Shown in pieces: positions 19,841 through 27,737 of a stretch of 64,000 bases of DNA. Source of the DNA: Clostridiales bacterium (GTDB lineage: Bacteria > Bacillota > Desulfotomaculia > Desulfotomaculales > VENG01). Below the pieces are notes generated by a model. It saw only the letters and a list, made by a program, of their open reading frames with translations. It made no database searches and was not told where the DNA came from. The stretch covers positions 45,560 to 109,559 of the forward strand of contig JAIPEW010000006.1 of NCBI GenBank assembly GCA_021736985.1, written 5' to 3'. Positions within the stretch are counted from its first letter, which is position 1. Each line of letters starts with the position of its first letter. Made by a program: the position numbers and the translations under genes.

Positions 19841-19876
19841 ATAAGGAGAAGCTTAACAGCTTCTCCTTATTTAATA
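19841..19876 (+). terminator. Terminator of the hdr-flx-met operon
   Basis: A perfect 12-bp stem ATAAGGAGAAGC/GCTTCTCCTTAT with a 6-nt loop, ending in a short T-rich tail (TTATTTAAT). Confidence 0.8.
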
Positions 19877-19901
19877 AAGTTTAACCGTTATACAATATTA
19901 C

Positions 19902-19930
19902 TTGACAATGCTTTGAAATAACTTTAATAT
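19902..19930 (+). promoter_or_regulatory. Sigma-A promoter for a short RNA or dnaD leader
   Basis: TTGACA (19902-19907) and TAATAT (19925-19930) with a 17-nt spacer. Transcription would begin near 19937, only 60 bases before an intrinsic terminator. Confidence 0.7.
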
Positions 19931-19936
19931 ATACGA

Positions 19937-19998
19937 GTAAGGTTTTCACATCTATAGAGTCCAGTCAAAATCCCCAGATTTAGTGCTGGGATTTTTTT
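19937..19998 (+). ncRNA. Predicted ~60-nt RNA or terminated leader
   Basis: The stretch between a consensus promoter and the terminator at 19969-19998 has no open reading frame of note. It may be an independent small RNA, or a leader whose terminator is read through into the dnaD-dnaC pair at 20249. The family is not recognised. Confidence 0.45.
19969..19998 (+). terminator. Intrinsic terminator upstream of dnaD
   Basis: AATCCCcAG pairs with CTGGGATT (one bulged C), followed by a run of seven T in all. It sits about 30 nt downstream of the inferred start site. Confidence 0.75.
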
Positions 19999-20178
19999 AA
20001 CTTTAGAAAACTGAAAATTAATAAATAAATGAATCTTGCAAGTTTTAATAATCAGGCCTACCAGTGGAGTTGCTAGAATTATGCAAAATGAAAATTGAAT
20101 AAGTTTTAAAATTTTACGATTTAACTAATTTATATATAAGTTTTGGCGCCCGCTGAACAAAACTACATTAAACCCAAA

Positions 20179-20236
20179 ACATGAAGGTTGGACAACCCAG
20201 CCCCTGGTACCATAAAATAGTATTATTACTTCATGT
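20179..20236 (+). repeat. Inverted repeat in the dnaD 5' region
   Basis: ACATGAAG (20179-20186) and CTTCATGT (20229-20236) are perfectly complementary and 42 nt apart, and the right arm abuts the ribosome site of dnaD. Pairing would partly mask that site. The rest of 19999-20248 shows nothing else I can name. Confidence 0.4.
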
Positions 20237-20248
20237 AGGGGCGATATT

Positions 20249-21055
20249 ATGGAATTAGAAAATTTTAATAAAACAGTAAAACAATACAAACAGGGTAATC
20301 TAACTGCCTCATTTACTACCGAATTAATCACCATGGGTACTACATCTATACCTAACCTGTTACTAAGATCTTACAAAAAACTGGATATTACTGATCAAGA
20401 AATGATGATATTCCTTCAGCTTTTGAGGTTAAGAACAGAAGAAAAAATTATTAATCCAACTCCCGAATATTTATCTCAATATTTAACTAGTTCATTTGAA
20501 GAAATAAATAACTCTCTAAACAACATGTTAGAAAATGAGATTATTTCATACAATCAATATTATGACGAAGAATTAGATGAAATAATTACCGGGTATGACT
20601 TAGAACCATTAATGGAGAAATTATCAGAAATCTGGGCCTGCAGCAAAATGCACGAAATTGAACGCACAAGATGTTTACTAGATAATCAATCCTCGAAAGA
20701 TTCTACAACACATGTACCCGATAATTTATACCATACATTTGAAAAAGAATTTGGTAGACCTCTTTCGCCTATGGAAATAGCACAAATAAAAAGTTGGGTA
20801 AAAAATATCAAGCAAGAAGAGATAATACTTGAGGCATTAAAACGAGCAGTACTAATAGGCAAACTTAATTTTAAATATATTGACAGTATACTACAAGAAT
20901 GGTCAAGAAATAATTTATATACCTTACAGGATATAGAAAATTACGACCATCAATTTCACAGTAAAAAATCAACAAGCAAAAAGTCAAAAAACAAAACTTC
21001 ACAAAACCATAATGACAAAAGAAAGGAATTTATGAAAACTCTATATATGGGGTAG
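20249..21055 (+). CDS. dnaD: DnaD-family primosome protein
   Basis: A 268-aa protein with an N-terminal winged-helix region (about 35-110) and a C-terminal DnaD domain (about 165-230) that ends in the family's FKYIDSILQEW motif, followed by a basic, lysine-rich tail (KKSTSKKSKNK). DnaD proteins remodel the origin and help load the replicative helicase. Start ATG 20249 follows AGGGGCG. The next gene encodes a DnaC/DnaI-like helicase loader 9 bases downstream, the usual pairing in Clostridia. Confidence 0.85.
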   Translation: MELENFNKTVKQYKQGNLTASFTTELITMGTTSIPNLLLRSYKKLDITDQEMMIFLQLLRLRTEEKIINPTPEYLSQYLTSSFEEINNSLNNMLENEIISYNQYYDEELDEIITGYDLEPLMEKLSEIWACSKMHEIERTRCLLDNQSSKDSTTHVPDNLYHTFEKEFGRPLSPMEIAQIKSWVKNIKQEEIILEALKRAVLIGKLNFKYIDSILQEWSRNNLYTLQDIENYDHQFHSKKSTSKKSKNKTSQNHNDKRKEFMKTLYMG

Positions 21056-21063
21056 ATATTTAT

Positions 21064-21807
21064 ATGTCAGAATATATATGCAACATATGCAAAGACAGGG
21101 GAGTAATAATCCAGGGAAATACTGCTGTCCCCTGCAGTTGTCAGAAGAAAAAAGCTATATATAATTGTTTTAAAAATTCGCGCTTACCAAATGCCTTAAC
21201 AGATAATACTTTTAATAATTTTAATCTTAAATATTACTCAAAAGAAAAACACGATAATATTAAAAATGTATCATATTTACAACTAGCAGAATATGCTTAC
21301 CAGGCATCTCAAAATTTTGTTCATAAATTTTTAAATAATGAAGAAGTAGAAGGTATTTTATTTACAGGACAAATTGGAAGTGGTAAAACGTTTTTAGCTT
21401 GTTGCATAGCAAATTATTTATTAAACAAAGAAAAAACAGTTCTATTTATGGTAGTACCAGATTTACTCGATATGCTAAGAGCTACTTACACTTCGCAAAA
21501 AGGTGATATAACTTATACAGAACAAGATTTGCTTTGCACAGCAAGAGGGGTTCCACTGTTAATTCTTGATGATCTAGGAGTGCATAACTATACCGAGTGG
21601 ACTAAAAATAAAATTTATTCTATTATAAATTACAGGTTAAACAATAACTTACCTACTATAATTACAACCAACATCAGCCTGGAAGATTTAGAAGAATACC
21701 TGGGGGAAAGAACTACATCACGCATATTACAAATGTGCAAGCCCTACAGGTTACTAGTAGATATAGACATTAGATTCCTAAAAAGAAAAGATATATTAAG
21801 CAAATAA
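21064..21807 (+). CDS. dnaC: DnaC/DnaI-like helicase loader ATPase
   Basis: A 247-aa AAA+ protein. Four N-terminal cysteines (CNICKDRG and CSCQKKK) form a probable zinc site as in DnaI. The Walker A is GQIGSGKT near residue 101, Walker B LLILDDLG near 163, and a sensor TTN follows near 200. It loads DnaB onto the origin together with DnaD, encoded just upstream. A terminator follows immediately. Confidence 0.88.
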   Translation: MSEYICNICKDRGVIIQGNTAVPCSCQKKKAIYNCFKNSRLPNALTDNTFNNFNLKYYSKEKHDNIKNVSYLQLAEYAYQASQNFVHKFLNNEEVEGILFTGQIGSGKTFLACCIANYLLNKEKTVLFMVVPDLLDMLRATYTSQKGDITYTEQDLLCTARGVPLLILDDLGVHNYTEWTKNKIYSIINYRLNNNLPTIITTNISLEDLEEYLGERTTSRILQMCKPYRLLVDIDIRFLKRKDILSK

Positions 21808-21809
21808 AA

Positions 21810-21846
21810 AAATTACTCCAGTCAAAAAAACGGAGTAATTTTTTTA
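21810..21846 (+). terminator. Terminator of dnaD-dnaC
   Basis: AAATTACTCC pairs with GGAGTAATTT around a 12-nt loop, followed by a T tract. Confidence 0.85.
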
Positions 21847-21942
21847 TAAACGTAGTAGTAAATATATGGTAAATAAGTAAAATTCTTTATACATTTTTAT
21901 TTAAGAAATAGTATAAAATAATGAACGCGAAAGGAGGACATT

Positions 21943-22602
21943 ATGTCTAAAAAATTATGTATTATTTGCTTATCCTTATTTTTAATTTTAATGCATGTCA
22001 ACAATACCTTCTTTAATTCTAAAGAAGCGTATGGCAATACAGCAGCCCTAAATAACATTGAATTACAGTACACAATAAAACATGGTAATACACTTTCAGG
22101 AATTGCTGCTAAATTTAACATATCCTTATCACAGCTTATTAAGAGAAATAAATTAAATAGTACTATTATATACCCCGGACAAGTATTAATTATTCCCAAC
22201 CAGTTAAAATTATCATCAAGGTCAAAGATCTCTAGAGAAGACTTATCCTTACTTTCTAAAGCTATTTATGCAGAATCCAGGGGCGAATCATTTAAAGGAC
22301 AAGTTGCTGTTGGAGCAGTAATTTTAAACCGTGTTCAAGATAAGCATTTTCCATCTACAATTACAAAAGTCATAATGCAAAGAAACAAACATATTGCTCA
22401 ATTCACACCGGTATCTAACGGTACCATAAATCTTAATCCTAATAAAACAGCAATTAAAGCAGCTATAAGTGCATTGAATGGTAAAGATCCTACTAACGGT
22501 GCATTATTCTTTTATAATCCCAAAATCAGTACTGATCAGTGGATAACTACACTCCCTGTGATAACTAGAATTGGCAATCATGTATTTGCAACAAGTGCCT
22601 AA
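21943..22602 (+). CDS. sleB: Spore cortex-lytic hydrolase, LysM + SleB domain
   Basis: A 219-aa exported protein. Residues 1-31 form a signal peptide with a long hydrophobic core. Residues 43-88 are a LysM peptidoglycan-binding repeat (YTIKHGNTLSGIAAKF). The rest is a hydrolase-2/SleB catalytic domain, with the Glu of IYAESRGE near residue 109 as the likely catalytic acid. SleB-type lytic transglycosylases degrade spore cortex at germination; the paralogue CwlJ or another cell-wall hydrolase is possible. AAAGGAGG lies 6-7 nt before ATG. Confidence 0.85.
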   Translation: MSKKLCIICLSLFLILMHVNNTFFNSKEAYGNTAALNNIELQYTIKHGNTLSGIAAKFNISLSQLIKRNKLNSTIIYPGQVLIIPNQLKLSSRSKISREDLSLLSKAIYAESRGESFKGQVAVGAVILNRVQDKHFPSTITKVIMQRNKHIAQFTPVSNGTINLNPNKTAIKAAISALNGKDPTNGALFFYNPKISTDQWITTLPVITRIGNHVFATSA

Positions 22603-22636
22603 GAGATGAGATATGAATGATTTCATCTCTTTTCTA
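22601..22636. terminator. Bidirectional terminator between convergent genes
   Basis: AAGAGATGA pairs with TCATCTCTT, with T residues following on the plus strand. It lies between the sleB gene and the convergent minus-strand P-loop gene, whose last codons it overlaps. Confidence 0.7.
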
Positions 22637-23471
22637 CTTTTTTACCAGTTCTGACACCAATTATAAAAATATTCACTTGTGCAACATATAATCCGGTCAT
22701 ATTTTCAAGCTGTTCTTTTACCACAGTTTGCACATTTTTACACAAGCAATCCATTTTTAGTCCATGTTGTAACACCAAATTCAAGTATATATTTATACCG
22801 TCAGCAACACGCTTCAAATGTATTCCTTTTGTACAGTACACTCCTTTTACCTGCTCAGCGCTAATTTTAGAAATACTACTTAATGCATGCTGGGAAATTG
22901 TAAGTTTTCCGTAATATGTAAAAGTAGGACGTACAACAGATTGTTCAAGCCAATTATGTTGAGAATCACTTTTTTCTAATTTACTTTTACGACGCAGAAA
23001 AACTTGTAAAGGATCAACCAGTGTTTCCGGTAGACTTTTTTTTACTTCCATAGTTGGAGCAGGTATGACATGTTTACTATATTGACTGCGTATAGATCGT
23101 GCCTTTCTGATTTCTTTAATAGACGCAAAATCTTCAATGTATAAAAACTCCACAATAGGGTCTAAATCTAACCTTGAGGCTATTTTTTTAGCCATTCCAT
23201 TAGATGTACTTAAAATAAGTACACTTTTTACGTTAAGAAACTTTATTTTCTTTTTTACTTGTTCCGCTTGTTCATCAGACATAAAAAGAGCTGTTTTTAT
23301 AGCCCCGATTCTGGTCGACTGTATCTTAGAAGAAATTCCCGCAATAATCCTATTGTCTTTTATTAAAAGACCATCATCAACAATAACCTCGGCACCAATT
23401 TTATGTGCGACAAAATTAGCCCGGTGACTTTTTCCAGTTCCGCTTGGACCGATAAATGAAAACACTTTCAA
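22623..23471 (-). CDS. P-loop NTPase fused to an Asp23/YloU-like domain
   Basis: A 282-aa protein that starts with the P-loop GPSGTGKS (residues 8-15) in a small kinase-like fold, followed by a charged middle segment and a C-terminal 90 residues that fit the Asp23/YloU alkaline-shock family (KMDCLCKNVQTVVKEQLENM, then VNIFIIGV). I do not know its substrate. The start TTG 23471 is chosen because AGGGAG lies about 10 nt before it; the frame extends 32 codons further without a better site. It stands alone and converges on the sleB gene. Confidence 0.7.
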   Translation of the reverse strand: MKVFSFIGPSGTGKSHRANFVAHKIGAEVIVDDGLLIKDNRIIAGISSKIQSTRIGAIKTALFMSDEQAEQVKKKIKFLNVKSVLILSTSNGMAKKIASRLDLDPIVEFLYIEDFASIKEIRKARSIRSQYSKHVIPAPTMEVKKSLPETLVDPLQVFLRRKSKLEKSDSQHNWLEQSVVRPTFTYYGKLTISQHALSSISKISAEQVKGVYCTKGIHLKRVADGINIYLNLVLQHGLKMDCLCKNVQTVVKEQLENMTGLYVAQVNIFIIGVRTGKKVEKR

Positions 23472-23659
23472 TAAAACCACTCTCCCTAACAAAGTGGTAT
23501 TCCACATTTCTTCACTGAATCCTTTAACAATTGTTATACATATTAGGGATTTTTTCCAATCATACACAAATTAAAACAATAAAATAATCAAATTATTTGA
23601 AGGAAACTTTAAAAAAATTAAGAATAAGATCATAAGGTTCTCATATAGGAGAGAAAAAT

Positions 23660-24091
23660 ATGGAAAACATAACCATACAACTTTTAAAAAAAGAGTTCGA
23701 CATTACAGGTACAGACATAAAAATACTACTAAAAAACTCTAAACAGTTAACAAGAAATGAACGACGTCATTATTTTCAAAATATCAAACTCAGAGAAAAA
23801 GAATATAAAAAATATCTTCAAAAATTTTTTTCTTTTTGTAGCAGTGAAGAAAAAGAAGATTTACACGATAAATTATTAGAAAACTTACTCTATCGTGGGG
23901 GAGAACCGTGCATAGCGGACAAAATTATGATGGATGCAGTTGGTAGGATAGAAACTTATCGATGCCTAAGGGAAAAAGCAGAAAATAGAGGGATAAAATT
24001 AAATGCACTAACAAACTTTGGGGGTATTGGATTAGTAATATCACTCATAGGAATTATTACTGCTGCTATTTTATATTTTTTCATCGAATAA
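23660..24091 (+). CDS. Hypothetical protein with a C-terminal membrane anchor
   Basis: A 143-aa protein of unknown family. The first 115 residues are charged and helical, and the last 24 form one hydrophobic transmembrane helix (FGGIGLVISLIGIITAAILYFF), so most of the protein should face the cytoplasm. TAGGAGAG precedes ATG. It stands alone, divergent from the P-loop gene and convergent with the carbohydrate-binding gene. Confidence 0.65.
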   Translation: MENITIQLLKKEFDITGTDIKILLKNSKQLTRNERRHYFQNIKLREKEYKKYLQKFFSFCSSEEKEDLHDKLLENLLYRGGEPCIADKIMMDAVGRIETYRCLREKAENRGIKLNALTNFGGIGLVISLIGIITAAILYFFIE

Positions 24092-24229
24092 AGGTAACAT
24101 TCGTTGTTTTGTTATCAATAACAGTTTTTCCTAGCAGGGTAACATAATATCTACGCTAACTAATATTTTTCAACTAATCAATTTTTACTTAAAGATTCTG
24201 ACTTTATTTTATTACTATCTCTAAATCAA

Positions 24230-24260
24230 AATAAGAGGGGTTAAATTAACCCCTCTTATT
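24230..24260. terminator. Bidirectional terminator (31-nt palindrome)
   Basis: A perfect 15-bp inverted repeat around a single A: AATAAGAGGGGTTAA and its complement. It lies between convergent genes and can serve both. Confidence 0.8.
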
Positions 24261-24580
24261 TACGAAATTCTATATATCCAATTCATACCGTTATTATTAT
24301 CCCAGTTTCCAACATGATCTTTAAAACAAAAGTTTAATTGGTTTTCTTCCATCTGCAATGATTGTTCCCAGCCTGTAGATATAAGTTGCATAGGTAATTC
24401 CTTTATATTTTCCCAGTTATTAACATCTCCAAATCCAGCATAAAGTAAAACATTTTCTGCACCCGAGTTGTGCAATAACCCATCATAACGTATTTTTACC
24501 ATTGTGCCATCTTCAGACATAGGTTTAACCTTTACCCCTTGTATAGGAGCGGAAAAATTATAAGGTTGTAATGTATTCAA
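24260..24580 (-). CDS. Stand-alone carbohydrate-binding module (CBM25/53-like)
   Basis: A 106-aa protein made of a single starch-binding-type beta sandwich: VKIRYDGLLHNSGA, the LYAGFGD aromatic site, then WEQSLQM and GNWDNNNGMNW near the C-terminus. No catalytic domain and no signal peptide are seen, so a cytoplasmic glycogen-binding role is possible. TTG 24580 is preferred over GTG 24589 because AGGAGG then sits 8 nt upstream. Confidence 0.72.
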   Translation of the reverse strand: MNTLQPYNFSAPIQGVKVKPMSEDGTMVKIRYDGLLHNSGAENVLLYAGFGDVNNWENIKELPMQLISTGWEQSLQMEENQLNFCFKDHVGNWDNNNGMNWIYRIS

Positions 24581-24686
24581 ATGATGCACCTCCTAAATAT
24601 TTTAATGTTAAACATTAATAGTTTGAACATTTTAACTTGTAATATTACTTACCAAAATAATGAAAAATAACGAAAGAGATCTATAC

Positions 24687-24715
24687 TTGACTTTATTTTA
24701 TTAATCAGGCATAAT
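24687..24715 (+). promoter_or_regulatory. Sigma-A promoter of tRNA-Pro
   Basis: TTGACT (24687-24692), 17-nt spacer, CATAAT (24710-24715). The predicted start near 24722 is about 9 nt before the tRNA. Confidence 0.75.
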
Positions 24716-24730
24716 AAAATAAGCGTATTT

Positions 24731-24809
24731 CGGGATGTAGCTCAGCTTGGCTAGAGCGCTCGGTTCGGGACCGAGAGGATCGCAGGTTCGAATCCTGTCA
24801 TCCCGACCA
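24731..24809 (+). tRNA. tRNA-Pro (anticodon CGG)
   Basis: Acceptor stem CGGGATG/CATCCCG is perfect. The anticodon stem CTCGG/CCGAG encloses TTCGGGA with CGG at 24766-24768. The T arm has GGTTCGAATCC, and CCA is encoded. It borders a region of mobile-element remnants on its 3' side, a common integration target, although no duplicated 3' end was found. Confidence 0.97.
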
Positions 24810-24815
24810 TTAAAT

Positions 24816-24857
24816 AAACCCGCGAGACTTGTTGTACCAAGTTTTCGCGGGTTTTTA
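24816..24857 (+). terminator. Terminator of tRNA-Pro
   Basis: AAACCCGCGA pairs with TCGCGGGTTT in a long hairpin, followed by a T run. The inner ACTTG/CAAGT extends the stem. Confidence 0.9.
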
Positions 24858-24984
24858 TAGTTTAAGGAGAGCCAGACAATTAGTTCCGTATGTATCCTTA
24901 TAAACACTTGAATTTCCTTGACTTTGCAGACAAAGTGCAGATCGTATGCAGACAAAATACAAACAAAAAAGTTTTAAACTTTTA

Positions 24985-25018
24985 ACAACAATGCCTATTG
25001 GCCTTGTTGTCTTTTTTT
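24985..25018 (+). terminator. Terminator-like hairpin near the island edge
   Basis: ACAACAA (24985-24991) pairs with TTGTTGT (25004-25010), followed by CTTTTTTT. No gene is visible between the tRNA terminator and this one. Just upstream GCAGACAAA occurs twice (24925-24960), as expected of arm-type recombinase sites, but that is speculative. Confidence 0.6.
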
Positions 25019-25051
25019 ATAACGATCTAGATAGGAAAAGGGGAGAACAGC

Positions 25052-25351
25052 ATGAAAAATCCAGCGTTTGGTAAATATACAATCAATGATGACCCAGCTG
25101 ACCATAGTAGGTTTAAGGAAGCAGTGGATAAGCGAAGTAACGTTGAAATGTCAGTTATTAATTCAGATACAGATGGTTCTCCTGGTGGAAGTAAAAATTT
25201 TAAAACTAAAAAGTTGCCAGATGGCAGCAGTAGGATTGAAGTTAAAGACGATAAGCATAGTGTAATTTGGACAAGCCCGCCTGGGCCATGTATGGGTAAT
25301 AATTGGGAACAGCTATGCGATGGTTTATACCCCTGTTGTTCTCCTTATTAG
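25052..25351 (+). CDS. Small hypothetical protein with a Cys/Pro-rich tail
   Basis: A 99-aa protein of unknown family. It is hydrophilic and glycine-rich in the middle and ends in a tail with three cysteines (PPGPC, QLC, PCC ending SPY). AAGGGGAG lies about 9 nt before ATG. It has no signal peptide. It is the first gene after tRNA-Pro, in a region of foreign remnants. A short peptide precursor or an orphan gene of the mobile element is possible. Confidence 0.5.
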   Translation: MKNPAFGKYTINDDPADHSRFKEAVDKRSNVEMSVINSDTDGSPGGSKNFKTKKLPDGSSRIEVKDDKHSVIWTSPPGPCMGNNWEQLCDGLYPCCSPY

Positions 25352-25992
25352 GCCGTTTCAGAACAAGAAACAGAAAAAGGTTATCAACCATCTGGTTGTA
25401 AAAGTTATTATAAATGCAAGAAACGGTGGAAAAAGGAAATATTGAAAAAGCCCGCTCCCTAAAGAAAAAGGCTTTTAGATGAATATTGTTTAGCAAGAAG
25501 CTAAAAAATTAATTACAATTAAATAATGGTGTCGGAGGAGGGAATTGGGCAAAAACCCTTACAACTGAAATGCATGTGGATGTGTAGTTTTCCGCTTTAA
25601 AGATAATTATTTTCATTGTCTCTTAAAAAACCTTTGGTCTTTAGACTGTGGGTTAAAAAGGGATAATTTTTTTGTTGACAGTTGCGAATTTTATTTTAGC
25701 AGTACTAGTAAAGTTTTGATGGATATGATAAGTAGATTTAGGTATAGCCTGATGGTATTAATATAAAAAACAATATATTTTTCAAGCAATAATATCGTCT
25801 ATATAGACAAGAAAATCGGTGTTATAAACAATTATTGGAGGTCAATCCGTAGAGAGGATTTAAATAATTACAAGTATTATATAAATATAACCATAATATG
25901 TCGATAGGTAGTAAATAATGTCAATGCTAAAGGAGTTAATATAAGGGCATTGAAGTATAAAAAGTCAATATTGATAGACGGAGGAGATCATC
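25352..25992 (+). other. 640-base gap without a supportable gene
   Basis: AT-rich, with stop codons in all frames. A 24-codon ORF begins at ATG about 25531 without a convincing ribosome site, and TTGACA at 25675 has no -10 box at the right distance. It looks like decayed sequence within the island. Confidence 0.5.
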
Positions 25993-26475
25993 TTGGACAA
26001 TATGCCCTTTTGTGCTGTTATTTTACAATCTATGCCCGAGTGTTATATTTTCTCCTGGCTGGGACTGCAATTGATTAACATTAGCCCCGACTGGAAAAGG
26101 TTATTGTTAGCTTCAATAATATTTGGCATAATTTCTTATTGGGTTCGAGGGCTATTTATTCCATTTGGAGTACACATTTTAATTCAAACAGTGTTCCTGG
26201 TAATTATTTTTAAGTTGCTTTTAAAATTGTCAGTTTATCAATCTTTATCGGCTTCTCTAATTGCCAACACTACAGTTGCCGTTTTTGAAGCAGTATTTAT
26301 TCCTTCAATAATGGCCGTAACGGGTTTAAATTTAGATACGATAATATCTAGTGATTTATTAAGAATAATTATTCCTGTTCCTCATATGATAATTGCCTTA
26401 ATTTTGATAGTTATACTTAAAAAAAACGATCTCTATATAGTTGACTTAGAAAAGGATTTCTCTGCAAAGGGGTAA
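25993..26475 (+). CDS. Multi-pass membrane protein of unknown function
   Basis: A 160-aa very hydrophobic protein with about five transmembrane helices and a short charged C-terminus. GGAGGAGAT precedes the TTG start by 4-5 nt. I do not recognise the family. The pattern, together with the remnant of a second membrane-targeted gene 7 bases downstream, recalls small membrane proteins that precede sensor kinases, but that is only a guess. The downstream gene has been destroyed by an IS3 insertion, so this protein may have lost its partner. Confidence 0.6.
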   Translation: MDNMPFCAVILQSMPECYIFSWLGLQLINISPDWKRLLLASIIFGIISYWVRGLFIPFGVHILIQTVFLVIIFKLLLKLSVYQSLSASLIANTTVAVFEAVFIPSIMAVTGLNLDTIISSDLLRIIIPVPHMIIALILIVILKKNDLYIVDLEKDFSAKG

Positions 26476-26481
26476 CAAAAG

Positions 26482-26536
26482 GTGTGGAATGTAAAAAAAC
26501 AAACACTGGTTGCCGGTCTTGTATTGTGGATGGGTT
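26482..26536 (+). pseudogene. 5' stub of a gene cut by the IS3 element
   Basis: GTG (26482) behind AAAAGG opens a frame that reads MWNVKKQTLVAGLVLW, a typical cytoplasmic start plus first membrane helix, and runs into the IS left end, where it stops. The remainder of the gene is not found beyond the IS right end. Confidence 0.5.
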
Positions 26537-26604
26537 ACACTTAGTTAGACAGTAAAATTAAGGTCTGGTAGACTTAACTAATAAGTTAAAAAGGAGACTC
26601 TATC

Positions 26605-26889
26605 ATGACCAAAAGAAAAAGACGGACATATACGAAAGAATTTAAGCACCAAATGGTCCAATTATACCTAAATGGCAAGTCAAGGGATGAAATAATTAAG
26701 GAATACGAACTCACTGCCTCTGCCTTTGATAAATGGGTTAAACAAAGCCAAAATAGTGGTTCATTTAAAGAAAAGGATAACCGAACCCTAGAAGAAGCCG
26801 AGTTAATCAAGCTTAGAAAAGAAAATAAGCAACTAGCAATGGAAAATGATATTTTAAAGCAAGCCGCGCTGATAATAGGACGAAAGTAA
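26605..26889 (+). CDS. IS3-family transposase OrfA
   Basis: A 94-aa protein with a helix-turn-helix (residues 6-55, YTKEFKHQMVQLYLNGKS) and a C-terminal leucine-zipper-like coil (EAELIKLRKENKQL). It binds the terminal repeats and is normally fused with OrfB by a programmed -1 frameshift. AAAAGGAG precedes ATG. Confidence 0.9.
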   Translation: MTKRKRRTYTKEFKHQMVQLYLNGKSRDEIIKEYELTASAFDKWVKQSQNSGSFKEKDNRTLEEAELIKLRKENKQLAMENDILKQAALIIGRK

Positions 26890-26891
26890 AT

Positions 26892-27728
26892 GTGATCCGA
26901 AATAATAGACACAAATACTCGATATCAGCAATGTGCGGCGTCCTACAATTACCACGCAGTACATATTATTATGAGTCAGAAATTCAATATTCAAATGAAG
27001 AAGAACTGACAGCATTAGTTGTTCAAATCTTTCACGATAGCCGTCAGAACTACGGCACACGAAAGATTAAAGTTGAACTCAAGAAAAAGGACTGGTTCGT
27101 CTCTAGAAGGCGAATCGGGCAAATCATGAAGGAACAAGGTCTGGTTTCTAAATACACCGTTGCTCAATATAAACCATCTAAAAGCAGTTGTAATGAGTCT
27201 AACCAGGCTAACGAGTTAAATCGTGAATTTCAGCAAGATGAAGAACTAGAAGTTGTTGTCAGTGACCTAACCTATGTTCGTGTCAACCAAAACTGGCATT
27301 ATATCTGTGTGATTGTTGACCTTTTTAATCGTGAGATCATTGGTCATAGTTCTGGACCCAAAAAAGATGCGCAGCTTGTTTACCGGGCCTTCTCATCTAT
27401 TGAACAGAACTTAAACAAAATTAAAATGTTTCATACAGACCGAGGCAATGAATTCAAAAACAAGCTGATTGATGACGCTCTTGAAACGTTTGATATTCAA
27501 CGTTCATTGAGTTTAAAGGGTACCCCTTACGACAACGCTGTAGCAGAAGCTATGTTTAAGGTTATCAAGACCGAATTTGTTAAAGGCACTCATTTTGAAA
27601 GCCAAGAAGAACTGAATTTAGAATTATTTGATTATGTTCACTGGTTTAATCATATTCGCATACACGGAACACTAGGATATTTGAGCCCTATGGAATTCAA
27701 GTCTATGCACCTTAAAAAAATTGTCTAG
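26892..27728 (+). CDS. IS3-family transposase OrfB (DDE integrase)
   Basis: A 278-aa catalytic transposase with the rve fold. The triad is visible: Asp in VVSDLTYV (about 120), Asp in FHTDRGNEF (about 180) and Glu in AVAEAMFKVIKTE (about 215). An HTH_21-type region lies at 45-100. The nominal GTG start at 26892 is probably not the main one, since OrfB of IS3 elements is usually made as an OrfAB frameshift product. Confidence 0.92.
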   Translation: MIRNNRHKYSISAMCGVLQLPRSTYYYESEIQYSNEEELTALVVQIFHDSRQNYGTRKIKVELKKKDWFVSRRRIGQIMKEQGLVSKYTVAQYKPSKSSCNESNQANELNREFQQDEELEVVVSDLTYVRVNQNWHYICVIVDLFNREIIGHSSGPKKDAQLVYRAFSSIEQNLNKIKMFHTDRGNEFKNKLIDDALETFDIQRSLSLKGTPYDNAVAEAMFKVIKTEFVKGTHFESQEELNLELFDYVHWFNHIRIHGTLGYLSPMEFKSMHLKKIV

Positions 27729-27737
27729 TTTAGTGTT

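Larger units (their letters stand above)
26537..27736 (+). mobile_element. IS3-family insertion sequence (~1.2 kb)
   Basis: Two consecutive ORFs (OrfA, OrfB) lie between imperfect terminal inverted repeats. The left end ACACTTAGTTAGACAGT and the right end read inward ACACTAAACTAGACAAT match at most positions. The flanking three bases differ (GTT/TGA) so no target duplication is evident. The unlike genes on the two sides point to a deletion after insertion. Both ORFs look intact. Confidence 0.85.

Noticed and set aside
20137..20248. Riboswitch upstream of dnaD
   Set aside because: The GC-rich pieces do not form a fold that I recognise; only the simple inverted repeat is supported.
24701..24955. 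84-codon minus-strand frame across tRNA-Pro
   Set aside because: A known artefact: antisense translation of a tRNA gene gives the RDDRIRTCDPLG-like peptide.
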